DNA of 64,000 bases from Flammula alnicola (taxonomy: Eukaryota > Basidiomycota > Agaricomycetes > Agaricales > Strophariaceae). Positions within the stretch are counted from its first letter, which is position 1. Every line of letters starts with the position of its first letter. Made by a program: the position numbers and the translations under genes. The DNA lies in the NCBI GenBank assembly GCA_015499995.1, contig JADNRV010000132.1, positions 89,794 through 153,793 on the forward strand, written 5' to 3'. The notes beneath the pieces are model-generated. The model was not told the DNA's origin. It made no database searches and saw only the letters and a list, made by a program, of their open reading frames with translations. Positions 25,882 to 39,788 of the stretch are shown piece after piece.

Positions 25882-26809
25882 ATGAATCAAGAATTAATTA
25901 GACAACAACTCCAAGAGCTTCAACTTATCCAGTGCTCTATTCTTCCAACGGAACGCTTTATATTTCTCGACAATTCTATGTCATGGAAGGTGGCCATGGA
26001 GGAATATGCCGAAGATCCGATTGGGAACTTCAATTCCTTGGAATGTCCTCCTTTTTTGGGCATCCGAGTCGACGGCGCAAAGATATGGTTCGAAATCAGG
26101 ATGGCTCAGGGAGGTGACGCTGGTTCTGACGTTGTTTCAAAACCTTCCATCTCGGTCAAGGGAGAAGATATATCGCGGGCAGAGCAAGAGAGATGGAAAG
26201 CTCTTGTAGCTGACAAGATGGAGGAAATATCAGATTCAGAGTACGTCACGAAGTATTATTTGTGTATTAATTTCGCATTTCTCATTCTTCAATCCAGATT
26301 CCCAGTGTATCAGCTCATTTCTCTATACCTTCTCCCTTTGTTGCACGAAAGAGGTTCAATCGCAATCTAACGCGGAATCGCGTAGACTTGAACTCCAATC
26401 GACTCGCAGTTCAACCCAGGCTCGTGAAAATGAACCTTTCCACGTCTTGTTCACTTCCCACCACCTGATATCTCCAAATAAACGGCGTTCACTTCAACAA
26501 TGGTCCTCTTCTTTGTCGCTCACCGGATTCGCGAAAGTTGGCTACCCAGGTGTTATCTACGCCAAAGGCGAACGCGCAAGCATTGAAGAGTTCGTGGACA
26601 ACGTGAAAGCGATGCAGTGGTTGGCCTTGAAGGTCAGGTTCGTGGAACCTCTGCCAGCACGAGGAAGCACGCCAGCTGCTCCCGGCGAACCAAGGACGTG
26701 GAAGGAGCTTCAAAAGGTCGGGGAGGTGGTTGAGGAGATGAGGAGGATTGGACGAGAAGAATATATCATTGAGATGGGCATAGGAAGTGCTGGAATAAAT
26801 TCCAAGTAA
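25882..26809 (+). CDS. RWD domain-containing protein, RWDD2/DUF1115 type
   Basis: Three exons (25882-26240, 26298-26339, 26386-26809) give about 274 aa. The N-terminal part is an RWD-like domain with YPVYQ-type core residues at the exon 1/2 junction (EFPVYQLISLYLLP). The C-terminal part is the conserved DUF1115/Prp3-like block: FHVLFTSHHLISPNKRRSLQ, then LTGFAKVGYPGVIYAKGE, ending with VEEMRRIGREEYIIEMGIGS. RWD domains are small protein-interaction folds; the molecular role of this family is not well defined. The 3' edge of exon 2 is uncertain. The chosen donor at 26340 keeps frame and uses a CTAAC branch site but looks weak. Confidence 0.8.
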
Positions 26810-27038
26810 CTCCTTGTCATCTTCGTGAAGTGCATCCTCCATCGCAGCACTAGCTCTCGATCGTTTCGATTCAGAACTCGCAACATCCTCTTTTTTGTCG
26901 ACCGGTATCGAGCGGGCCGGATGTTCCGATATCGCAATCGCGACTGCCACCGGTTCATTTCTCAACATAACTTCTTGGTCTTCCCCTTCATCTTTTCCTC
27001 CAATCTTCGTTCCTGTCTACTCCTCTTTCCTGTCTACA

Positions 27039-28503
27039 ATGTCTGCCACACTGGGATTCAGGGTTTCTCGTGGAGTCTTAACAACGATCGCTCCTCCGTA
27101 TGTTCTTCCTTTTTTGTTCTATTTCTCACCAATCTAACTAACCTCGTTTATCTTGTCCAGTATACCGCGTGCATATGAATGGGCAAATAGATACAAGGCG
27201 ACCCCTCACCTACCGTTGTTGGATATGTCCCAAGGGGTGCCCGGCATTCCTCCTCCTGAGGCCGTTCAATCTGCCCTCGGGGTGGCCGCATCATCGCCTT
27301 CAAGTTTCGGATATTGTCGATGGGACGGCGAGACGAGCTTAAGGAAGGCTCTTGTGGGCGAGATGAAGGTTGTTTATGGCGAGGAATCAGACTTGAATGT
27401 CGATGACGTGGCTTTGACTTCGGGGTGTAACTTGGCGTTTGTGGCGGTTGCGATGAGCGTGGCAGATCCGGGCGACGAAGTTATACTGCCTGTGCCTTGG
27501 TAAGCTGCGCTGGCATCGTTGGGTACCAGAAAACGCTGATATCTATTTTTTTCAGGTACTTCAATCACCAGTGAGACTCCTATTTGTTTAATGCTGCCGA
27601 ATCAACACCAACTCGCTTTGCAGAATGGCCTTAAACCTCCTCGGCATGAAAGCAATTCCACTGAAAACTCGCGCAGAAGATGGCTTCACGCCCTCCGTCG
27701 AACGTTGCAGAGACCTGATCAGCTCCAAAACCAAGGCTATCGTGCTCGTCACTCCAAATAACCCGACAGGAGCCACATATTCTCCAGCATTAATCGCCTC
27801 ATTCGCAGGCCTTGCGCGCGAGAAGAACGTCGCGCTCATCATTGACGAGACCTATCGCGATTTCATCGTGACAGGCGAACCGCCTCATGGTCTCTTTTCA
27901 TCAGCGGCTCAACATCCCTGGCGTAGCATCTTTATCCACCTCTTCTCGTTCTCCAAGTCGTACTGTCTGCCAGGACACCGCCTCGGGGCCATCGTGGCTT
28001 CTCCATTACTTCTTGCATCAGTGAGATCGGTGCTCGACACGTTGCAGATTTGCGCCCCGCGACCCATCCAACTCGCCCTTGCGCCTTTACTCCCAACTCT
28101 CCGAGCCTTCGTGACGGATACTGCAAAGCAGCTGCATGCTAGACATGCCCTTTTCAAAGCGCGTCTGCCTAGAAAATGGCGCATCGGGGCGCAGGGCGGG
28201 TACTTTGCGTTCGTCCGACATCCGTTTCCTCGTGTCAAAGCAGGAGACGTCAGCCGGCGGCTTGCGGAAGAAATCGGGGTTGTAACGCTGCCTGCTGGAT
28301 TTTTCTCAGAGGAAAAGCGACAGGATGTTGACGAAGAGTTGGATCTGAATTGGGCGAAGGCGGAATCGGAAGTAGACGTTGAAGAAGATGAGAGATGGAT
28401 ACGGTTTTCGGTGGCGAATGTGGACGATGAGAAGGTGGTAAAGGTATGTGAGCGTTTAGGAGGCTGCGAAGGTGCTTTTGGTTGGGGCTTTGAGGGCGTT
28501 TGA
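27039..28503 (+). CDS. class I/II PLP-dependent aminotransferase
   Basis: Four exons (27039-27097, 27161-27499, 27556-27570, 27624-28503) join to 430 aa. Fold-type I landmarks are all present: the N-terminal loop LDMSQGVPGIPP, the Asn-containing LVTPNNPTGATYS, LIIDETYRDF with the PLP-ring Asp and Tyr, the Schiff-base lysine in FSFSKSYCLPGHRLG, and a late RFSVAN arginine for the substrate carboxylate. It should transfer an amino group between an amino acid and a 2-oxo acid. The substrate is not readable; aspartate/aromatic/kynurenine-type groups are all possible. It starts 229 bp after the RWD gene in the same direction. Confidence 0.9.
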
Positions 28504-28665
28504 GGCTCGGGATGTACTTTTTTAAGACTATAGAACATCAGGAAGGTTCTATATCTGGTCAAATGATATGTATTATCGTACAGTTGTAAAATATGTATGC
28601 ATTACAAGAATGGAAATATTTAACACCAACACTCGATGTGTCCGCCCCAGTAGATATGAAGTAAG

Positions 28666-30324
28666 TTAAGCTTCACAATTTCCATCGTTCTCCTCGGACA
28701 GGCCGTGAAGAATTTTCGAAGCCTGGATTATATCTAACACTGTATCACCTTCGCGGACAAAAGTGAGTTCAATTCCTTCGTTCTGGAGTCGCATGAATTG
28801 AAGGAGTGTATCTTTCTTGATGTACATATCTTCCTGCAGCGGGCGGTACCAGTCTTCGTATGTATCCAATTTCATAGTGAGAAAATGTAAACGTCGCCAA
28901 TAGCAATTTTCCGGGTTAATTGTTGCAGCATGCTGTGTGGAGCTCGCTGATTGATATTCGGGCCCGTAGAGGGCGAGCACTTGTTCCCATGAAAAGTCGA
29001 ATATTCCGCTGTACGTGAATGCTTTGAGGTGAGGAAGAAAAGGGCATTCGCTTTCTGGGTTCTTGCTTTCGATTGGAATTGGAGAGACGAGAAGCGGCAG
29101 GAAATTTGTCAAAATATCCCCATCTGGAGACAAGTCTAGGTCGTGCAATGTCGGTATCGTTCTGAGGAGTTTGACGTAAGCTTCTGTCCCAGAGTCAATA
29201 TCGCCTATGTTCATATGATGAAGAGAACACCCCGAGCGAGTCAAAAAGGATACAATTGCGTCAGTTGACATTGAATACACATGGTCGTTGTAGGTGAAAC
29301 TTGTCAGGGAAGGACAAGACACACGGCCAAGGAAGATTATGTCGACGTCGCTCGCATCCTCCAACTCAAAGGACAGTGATCGTAAGGTGGGGTGGACAAC
29401 AATGGTTTCTGATATTGTGGCTGTTTCCTGGGCATCGCCAACATCCCAGAAAGCACAATGGTCGATCCGCGGAGCGCGTCGCAAGAGCTCGATGCATTCG
29501 TCAACATGGAAATTGCGAGCTTCCACAAATGTAACGTTGTTCCAATCGATGGCGACGGAATTGAGGGGAATATCGGTCAAGACAACCTCCTGTAGCATGG
29601 GCAGTACATTATCCAAACTGAATAGATGATGGTCGGGCTTCAACGGTGACGTATTTGAGAACGTCAAGTGAAGTTTTTGGAGGATGGTGCTGGAGTGGGA
29701 ACCACGACCGAAACGTGATACTAAAGAAGAGGGCAATTTGAGATCGAGCAAATACCAACGATGTGAATACTGGTTGATAATGTCAATGAGGCGAAAAATA
29801 GGCTCCAACTCCTTTGGCAGGGGTTTGAAATCGTTGTTGTGGTAGATATAAATTGACAACGGGAGGTCTCCGGATCGATTGAGCCATTCCTGTACCAGCT
29901 GGCCCTTCAGCTGGGGCGATTTTGGGGTTAGAAGGTTTATACAAATTGTCGTCCAGAGGTAGGGCGTCGACCAAGCAATCTGGCGCCATTTTCGGCAGAC
30001 GGCTCCGAGAGTCAACGGTGCATATACCAACTTCTTGTACCCCCATCCTCTTGTACTCTCATCGATGATAGGGACAAAAAAAGTGAAAATGAGGGAAGCA
30101 ACTTCCAGGGGAACTTGGTGGCTAATGGAGTCATGATTCTGGTTTACCAGTGACTTTATAGACCGACGCTTGACCACTAGTTCGGCAATCTCCTGTTCAA
30201 TATCCAGGAGGCTCATGCACGGAGGGCATGGTTGTCCTTCAGACATTTTGCAGGAGAGGTATGGCCTGTCGTCATTGTGTCGTTCGATATCAGAGTCGTT
30301 CGTGAGGATCTCTGAGTCTGTCAT
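28666..30324 (-). CDS. F-box protein with LRR-like C-terminal region
   Basis: An intronless frame of 552 aa. A short heptad-like helix (about 38-65, SLLDIEQEIAELVVKRRSIK) precedes the F-box-like motif at about 70-130 (VPLEVASLIFTFFVP, then GAVCRKWRQIAWSTPYLW). The long C-terminal region has irregular leucine-rich segments. The block VAIDWNNVTFVEARNFHVDE followed by CIELLRRAP matches the paralog at 24051-25523. Its 3' end meets the aminotransferase gene across about 160 bp. SCF adaptor function is inferred. Confidence 0.85.
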   Translation of the reverse strand: MTDSEILTNDSDIERHNDDRPYLSCKMSEGQPCPPCMSLLDIEQEIAELVVKRRSIKSLVNQNHDSISHQVPLEVASLIFTFFVPIIDESTRGWGYKKLVYAPLTLGAVCRKWRQIAWSTPYLWTTICINLLTPKSPQLKGQLVQEWLNRSGDLPLSIYIYHNNDFKPLPKELEPIFRLIDIINQYSHRWYLLDLKLPSSLVSRFGRGSHSSTILQKLHLTFSNTSPLKPDHHLFSLDNVLPMLQEVVLTDIPLNSVAIDWNNVTFVEARNFHVDECIELLRRAPRIDHCAFWDVGDAQETATISETIVVHPTLRSLSFELEDASDVDIIFLGRVSCPSLTSFTYNDHVYSMSTDAIVSFLTRSGCSLHHMNIGDIDSGTEAYVKLLRTIPTLHDLDLSPDGDILTNFLPLLVSPIPIESKNPESECPFLPHLKAFTYSGIFDFSWEQVLALYGPEYQSASSTQHAATINPENCYWRRLHFLTMKLDTYEDWYRPLQEDMYIKKDTLLQFMRLQNEGIELTFVREGDTVLDIIQASKILHGLSEENDGNCEA

Positions 30325-32029
30325 GTTGGAATGGTCCGAATAATGAACGGAGAGTATGTGTCTACGAGGTTCTTTTCGTGATCTGAGCCAGAACGAGGTG
30401 AATTAGTCGCGTTCAGATCGAGTTTGTAGTACGAGCTGCTCACGCTCGTTCAAAGGCGAGTTAGGGCGATTTAGTTTTAAACGAGCACCAAACGAGCACG
30501 CCGCGGCGAGGCTGATTTGGCTTGTAAATGGAGAAAGGCGGATTTAAGAGGATTCAGGAAGGGTGCCTCTTCGATGGTGCATTCAAGTATTCCACGTTCA
30601 ACGTTACAGTCGTTTGCCGCAGCTGGTCAAAAGTTGGTGACAATGGATGTAAGTAGTGACACTGACAATATAGTCCTGCCACCGCACGGAAATGCGACAC
30701 GTGATGTCAAACATGTCAGACACAGCCAGTGGGGACCGCAATGCTCTCTATTCAACTCGACCACACTGTCGAAACGGCCTTGCCGCATATCTTCACGACC
30801 TCAACAGATACAGACTAGTTTGTATGAGGAAAAATGCTCGCTTTGATAGTTTAAATAAATTCTTGGGAACAGATTTTTATTTCTTGGGTCCAACCTTTCA
30901 ATATCCTTCATACGAAGCACAGATCTCAGAAACTAGACATTTTAAAAAAAATCCGTACCCAAGATTCTCATTTGAATTGAAAATTAAACAAAATGGCTTG
31001 TTCACTTTTTCTCTCCGTTGTGGCTGGAAGCCAGCACAAAGAGGTCGCAAAAACGCGTTTTTGGCGTCCAAAAAGGGCAAATCAGCATGGCTTACCTTTT
31101 TCGGTAGTGGCCACTTTTACTGTCACGCAAAAGTTGCACGGGTTGCCGGTCCCCACAGCCAGACTGAGACAGACTGAGACACGCGATGCCCTGTTCCCAT
31201 CTTAACGCCACCACACCGCGTGAACATGTCATCTACATAAATTTATCATAATCTAATCCAGAACGCGTCGCGTCGAAATCACGTGCAATATTTTGCCAGT
31301 CAGTCTGTGTCAACGCTGTGGCTGTCTTGCTCCGTCGCCAGTACCCAAGGCATTCTCATCAAACATTGAGTCAACCTTCTTTCATCCCTCCCTGATCCAT
31401 CCACCTGCTTCAACGTGCTCTCTCGTAGTCCCTGCTTCTCCCAGTGGAACAGAGCGCAACTCGGTTCTACAAGTTTCTCGTACCGCTCCAGTTAGTTCGA
31501 TCGGGTCAACGTCCAAACCTCAACTCGGTCAAGGTAGGAACCCGATGCCAAGCCACCGCCGAGTTCTGGTTTCTGTTGTGTATCTATACATACATTCATC
31601 TCCGTATCGAATTCATCCAATAGTGATAGCATCATTGTAACTATCTGCGGGTTTCAAGCTATTGACTGGGGGCTGGTAAGCATATCGTTGTGGGATGCCG
31701 TCATCGAGTCGCTTCATTGAAACTAATTTGGGGTCCTTGTCTGCCACCTGTAGTATCCGATTCCCGAGGAGGTTTACAAATCCTATCATTTCCAGCCATT
31801 GTGACGGGTTGCAGACCTTGTGCGCGTGTGTGTGGCGTCTGCAGTCGGTCAATCGCATATCCGATGGGTTGGTCAGACGAGAGAAAATGGGGCTGAGAAA
31901 GGGTGAGGGTCAGTGGACCGTGGTAGACCACCGGCGCTTATTTATACAAGGCGTGAGTGCTTTCTTTTGTTCCTTCTGTCCGCGCTCTTCCCAGCTCCAA
32001 ATCCCCCCCAATCCTTCCCTCTAGGCAAG
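30325..32029. other. intergenic, no gene recognised
   Basis: About 1.7 kb lies between divergent starts (F-box gene on -, kinase pseudogene on +). Short A-rich and low-complexity tracts occur around 30840-31010, and a directly repeated AGACTGAGAC lies near 31163-31183. A TATTTATA element at 31939-31946 is about 85 bp before the kinase ATG, followed by a probable 5'-UTR intron (GTGAGT to CTAG, ending at 32023). No coding gene is seen. Confidence 0.4.
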
Positions 32030-35122
<3,093 letters not shown>

Positions 35123-35679
35123 ATTATAATAAAACTTGATTCTATTTTCTGCATTGTATTGAGAGTAAGATTCGAAGTGTTCGACTGAGAACCTTCAGCT
35201 GGCGTTACCTGCGAATGAAGGAGCTCAAAGTTATGACAGGACAATGACAAGTCGGTGCGTTGACGTGACAACTGGAACCACCAGACCTAGTTGATAGTCT
35301 ATTATTGAAGGCGGCGGTGAACGGTTTGATGTTTGATGTTCATCTGCTACTCGAGTATTGTGTACCATGATGAGACCTCGAACTAGTACGTGCCGAATAG
35401 ATTTGCTTCGAGCTATATAAATGGGCTGACAAGGGGAAAGTCTTAAGAAAAATGGTCCGAGTTGATATCTGCGTCTCTTACGGTATACTCGAGTACATAC
35501 CACGAGCTAAAAACTTGGAATGTTATAATACAGGAAATACAGATAAAAATGTTTCCGGGAGAAGACCGTCGGAATTGTGCTTAAATGATCTAATTTACCG
35601 ACACCAGACGAGGATATTCTCACATGTTATCGATGTAATGATATATCGCACCGTCAGCAACGGATTTATTCCTGATCAA
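35123..35679. other. spacer between two converging pseudogenes
   Basis: This segment lies between the tail of the kinase pseudogene (+) and the fading 3' end of the Hsp70-like pseudogene (-). No intact frame or known domain is visible. Confidence 0.4.
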
Positions 35680-37657
35680 TAATCTTTTGTCAATCTAGTG
35701 CCCGCTTTCGAACACATTCAAAACTCACACATAATAATCAGGACGAATGATGGAATAACCAAGCGGCCGCAAGGATTCCGATACCTGCTTATAAATCCAT
35801 TCACTGCACTTAGCTCTCCGAGGAGGACAACATGCTGAGGACAGGTGCATCAGCTAACGTGTCAAATGAAATATAGAAGGTGCGCACCGTGAACTTCATA
35901 CGTCCGATTCCTCGCAACTCTTTCACGGATCTGATAATACACTCAATAGAAGGGTGAAAGAAAGACGCGACATCAGACCTGAGAAGAGAATGGTAAGATA
36001 TATACAAAATTGTGAGAGGAATTGCCTTACCCGACAACTTTAGTTGGCCATTGCGTATATTGCACCTTTCTCATTATCGCTAGGTGAGCCGAAGACTAGC
36101 CATTCTGGTTGTTCAGAATTTCGGAAGCGGAATTTAATGTGTCGGTCAAAGTATTGGACCATAGTGTCGAGATTATCTTTGTATTTAGAGCGAGTGAGAT
36201 GGCCTGAGGAATGGAGAGGATATTAACAACATCTTTGGAAGAACTGGGGACATTCACATTTAATGAAGGCTCGAGCATGCGAACTAATAAATATCGAGCC
36301 GCAGAAATGACCTACGCAAATGGTATTGGTCAAAGTCAGGTTCTTACACCAAAATAGAAGCTTACACTGCGCTTGAGTCATTTCCTCGTACGGCAATCCT
36401 GCTGAGGCGCTTCGGACGTATGAGCTTATATTTACCATATAGTCTCCTGCGTCTACGACCACGACAACCGCATCCCGAGTCTGAGTAATTTTTGAGTATG
36501 AAGGAACAAAAGAGACGTAGACGGACTATTTACCTCGGTAATCTGTGTTGGGATGCCATGCTTCATGACGAAATGGAGGTTTGCTTGGCCTTCAGTTACG
36601 AATGAGATTCGCGCGTGACCAGCATCAGAATTGGGAATTAGGTCAGCCATCACTGCGGCCTTGCGCATTTGATCCTGAACGCCATTCCATCCGTTAGGAT
36701 ACGAGAAAACGAAGCGAATGTCGTCCGCCGATATAGAACGCCATATTTCATGTCCGTTAACATGTGCTTTCTCAAGATATCCGAGGACGCATCGGTGTAG
36801 ATACTGAAGGTAGTCCGTTAAGATATCTACGGCTTCTTTGTTTGCTGGAAGTGACCAATGTCCGCGAGTGCTCTCATATGACGGAAGGAATCTCGGCCAT
36901 AGATGCAATTTGAACCTGTTAATGATTGGGATACACGTCCCTAAATTATAATAAACGACAGACCATTTGACTTTCGTCCACTCATTATTCTCCGCGAATT
37001 TGCTGATGTCTTTGCTAAGGGTCGTAGCGCCAATTGCACGGATGTTGCCAGCTCGATCGTAGTAAATTGTAGTCGGAACTTTGGATAACGTGCTGGATTG
37101 CTTCCCATCCGGAAACCTAAAATGCAAGTCAAGTCGAGAATAAAGTGTCCAAGAAAATACCCACGTATTTACTCCTTTGATTTCGATAGGTTGGCCCGGT
37201 TCGAGGATGCTACGATACGTCAAGAATATATGATCAACAAGGATGCTTCTCGGTAGTTTTTCTGAAGATAACCACCTGTATGAGATACCGCTGCTAGCTG
37301 TCCCAATGTCAAATGCAATGACCAGTCTCTTACGGAAGTCCATATGCGGCGTAGGGGGCAGCCTGATCGACAGCGGTGAGCACGTACTCATAAAATGGGA
37401 AACGTTTTCATACCGTTTTGAGGTATATGCTTGTACGTCTGGACTGGAATCCCGCGAGGGCGATTGCAGATGCGCATTGGGTATTCCGAAACGGAAAGCG
37501 GTGTGGATTTCCGGGTTATACTCCGACATGAAAGAAAGCGAATCAGGCAAAGTGACAGTATCGGCAGAAGACCCAGACGATGTTGCCGTTTGTGAGGCAG
37601 TAGGAGAGCGGGGAGAGGTCAACAGCGTCCCTAGTTTCTCACAAAGGAGGCTGGCAG
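35680..37657 (-). pseudogene. Hsp70-like ATPase (HSPA12-type), pseudogene; 3' half of a split kinase-Hsp70 gene
   Basis: Readable exons (37622/37657-37276, 37209-37165, 37116-36964, 36915-36534, 36480-36366, 36311 onward) encode an actin-fold ATPase of the fungal Hsp70-like group. Landmarks are phosphate-1 loop LVIAFDIGTASSGISY, PTTIYYD, the SYPNGW block, FVTEGQA, and phosphate-2 loop VVVDAGDYM, where the usual DAGGGT is altered. A stop created by a missing base lies near 36047 (A-M-A-N-stop), and another frameshift lies near 35815. The C-terminal lobe then fades out. The frame has no proper ATG at its start. It is open back to the transposon edge and continues in phase with the kinase on the other side. 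Confidence 0.8.
37649..37657 (+). repeat. target-site duplication, left copy
   Basis: GGCTGGCAG, identical to 45499-45507. It is read as CTGCCAGCC within the minus-strand coding frame (codons for Ala and Ser). Confidence 0.8.
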
Positions 37658-38439
37658 GACTGCGTGAAAAGTTACTTTTCCGGGCTAACTGTTAACTTTT
37701 GTCCCACACAATTGCCAAGATGCCGCTACAGTTAACTGACATTCACTTTTTTCCCACACTTTATCGAACTGTTACTGACCGCCTACTTGTACGGTCAATA
37801 GTCGCAATGAAGTAGGGAGATCTGGAAATTATATAGAGGTATACTAGAGGTATTAGGTATATTAGCTACTAATTATGTATAAATAAATGTATGAATACTA
37901 GCCTCCTGTGGCCGAGAGATGTATGCCTACGGGGGAAATTTTATATGTAGAGGTACTATTTTTTAATGGCTATCTAATACTGCAACTTTAAATTATATCT
38001 CACTGGAATTATTTGGCTCCAGGAGAGTACATTTGGTGGACACACAATGGTGAAATGTATCGAGCTCAAGAGGGACAAGATTTCCGGAATATAATACACA
38101 ATCGGAATAAGTATGTAATTAGTTAAGTTATGCTAATAGCCACCAGCCTAAAAACAAATTTTTCGATGTACTGGACATCTATATACTATGGGGTACAGAT
38201 TCAGAGCACTAAGTGTGACTGTAGCGGATTGTGCGAGGATGGGATAGTATACCAAGCTCGAACACGCGCATATTAATCGTGACATGTCACACGTTACAAC
38301 TCATTAGCGCACAGCTTCAATGAGCGCTTAAGTGTAAATGCTCAGCGCTCAGCCGTCCTTCATGCTTCACTATTTTGAATATCACTTTGACACTCTCCCT
38401 CACTTCATTCACTTCCTTTCTCATGATTTAACTGGCTAA

Positions 38440-38650
38440 CTGGTAACATTAACTGCAAGCTAACTTTGCCGTTAACTTTTGGTGCAGTTACGGTGCAGTT
38501 AGTGCAGTTACTCTGCAGTTAATGCAGTTACGGTACAGTTAGTGCAGTTAGTCTGCAGTTAGTGCAGTTAGTCTGTAGTTAGTATAGTTGGTGCACAGTT
38601 AGCCCTTCAAGAGTATAGTTAGCGGTGCAGTTAGCCAGTTAAAGAGCGCA
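38440..38650 (+). repeat. left subterminal array of GTTA/TGCAGTTA repeats
   Basis: About 200 bp consist mainly of degenerate units around TGCAGTTA (for example GTGCAGTTAGTGCAGTTAGT). Related GTTAAC/TAACTGC words recur near the right end (45240-45430), often in opposite orientation. Such subterminal arrays commonly serve as transposase binding sites. That role is inference. Confidence 0.7.
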
Positions 38651-39788
38651 ACTAGCGAAATCTGGGTGACATCTGCACGCACCTGCGTTCCGCAAGCAAT
38701 GAATTTCGTTTTTTGCAATTTTGATGTGATCTATATTCCTTTAAGACATAATATGCATTATCTGCTATGGTATTGGTGGATGCACGAGAGTGTAATTATT
38801 GCACAAAGTCGGACATTTCCTGATCAGACATGTTCCCACGGCGCGTGGTGCGCAAAACCTCGCGCAAAAACGGCAACATGCCATCTCCCTCTTCAACATT
38901 AGGTACAATAAATTTCAATGGTAGTACATGAACCATAAAAATTAATTATAAGCCAATAACTATACTATTGTGGAGGAGATGGAGCGTGCTCGTAGAAACA
39001 GCGCAAAGTCCAAATTCCCACGTGATGCCATCACGCCGCGCGCACGCTCGACGGTCGATTTGGCACTAGTATACCATTTCTGCCAATTTCAAACCACTTC
39101 GTCTATACTCGCTACCAAATCATTTCCCACCTCTGAAAATCGCCGTGCTCTCACTCCTCCTCAGTAATCCCCAGGAACTATAATTCACACGACTCTGACG
39201 TGGGAATGCATCTCGGCAACGGCCGCGAGACATCTTACGCGCCTCGACGAACTCTACTGGGCGCACCAATACGCTCCTTGCGTGAAATATGGTTATCTGT
39301 TTGGCAGAACTTGTGTAGATTATATAATCTTAATGTATTAGACCCTCGCCATCTCGACAAATGGGTCGCACCCATTTGCTCAACCAGTCTTTGGCTGACA
39401 AAACCTGAGCTTTGCAATACCGGCAAGAGATCGTGGACGGAAACCACGATGACTTGACACCAGACTTAACAGTTGTCTGCCAACAAGGGACATGATAAGA
39501 AAGGACACGGGATGCACATGAGAGGTGTCTACTCACCTTTCTTGTTGTGCTCTCGTGCTCTTCGTTCTCGACATAACAGAGGTGACAATGATATCATTGT
39601 CGACGCAGAGTCGGATGAAGTTGAAGGCTCCACGATAATCATCAGCTTCAATGTCAGTAAGTCACAAGTAGTTAGATAACTATACCAGTTAGCCAACTTA
39701 AGAGACACAGAGCCGGAAAAAATAACAACTGTACTTGTAAATTGTACTTGTATGACTCAATAATTCAATGTACTTTTAAAGCAACTCC

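Noticed and set aside
39330..39536. Minus-strand frame with C-x2-C, resembling a BED-type finger
   Set aside because: Too short, no second ligand pair in frame, and splicing to neighbours breaks phase. It may be a remnant inside the transposon.
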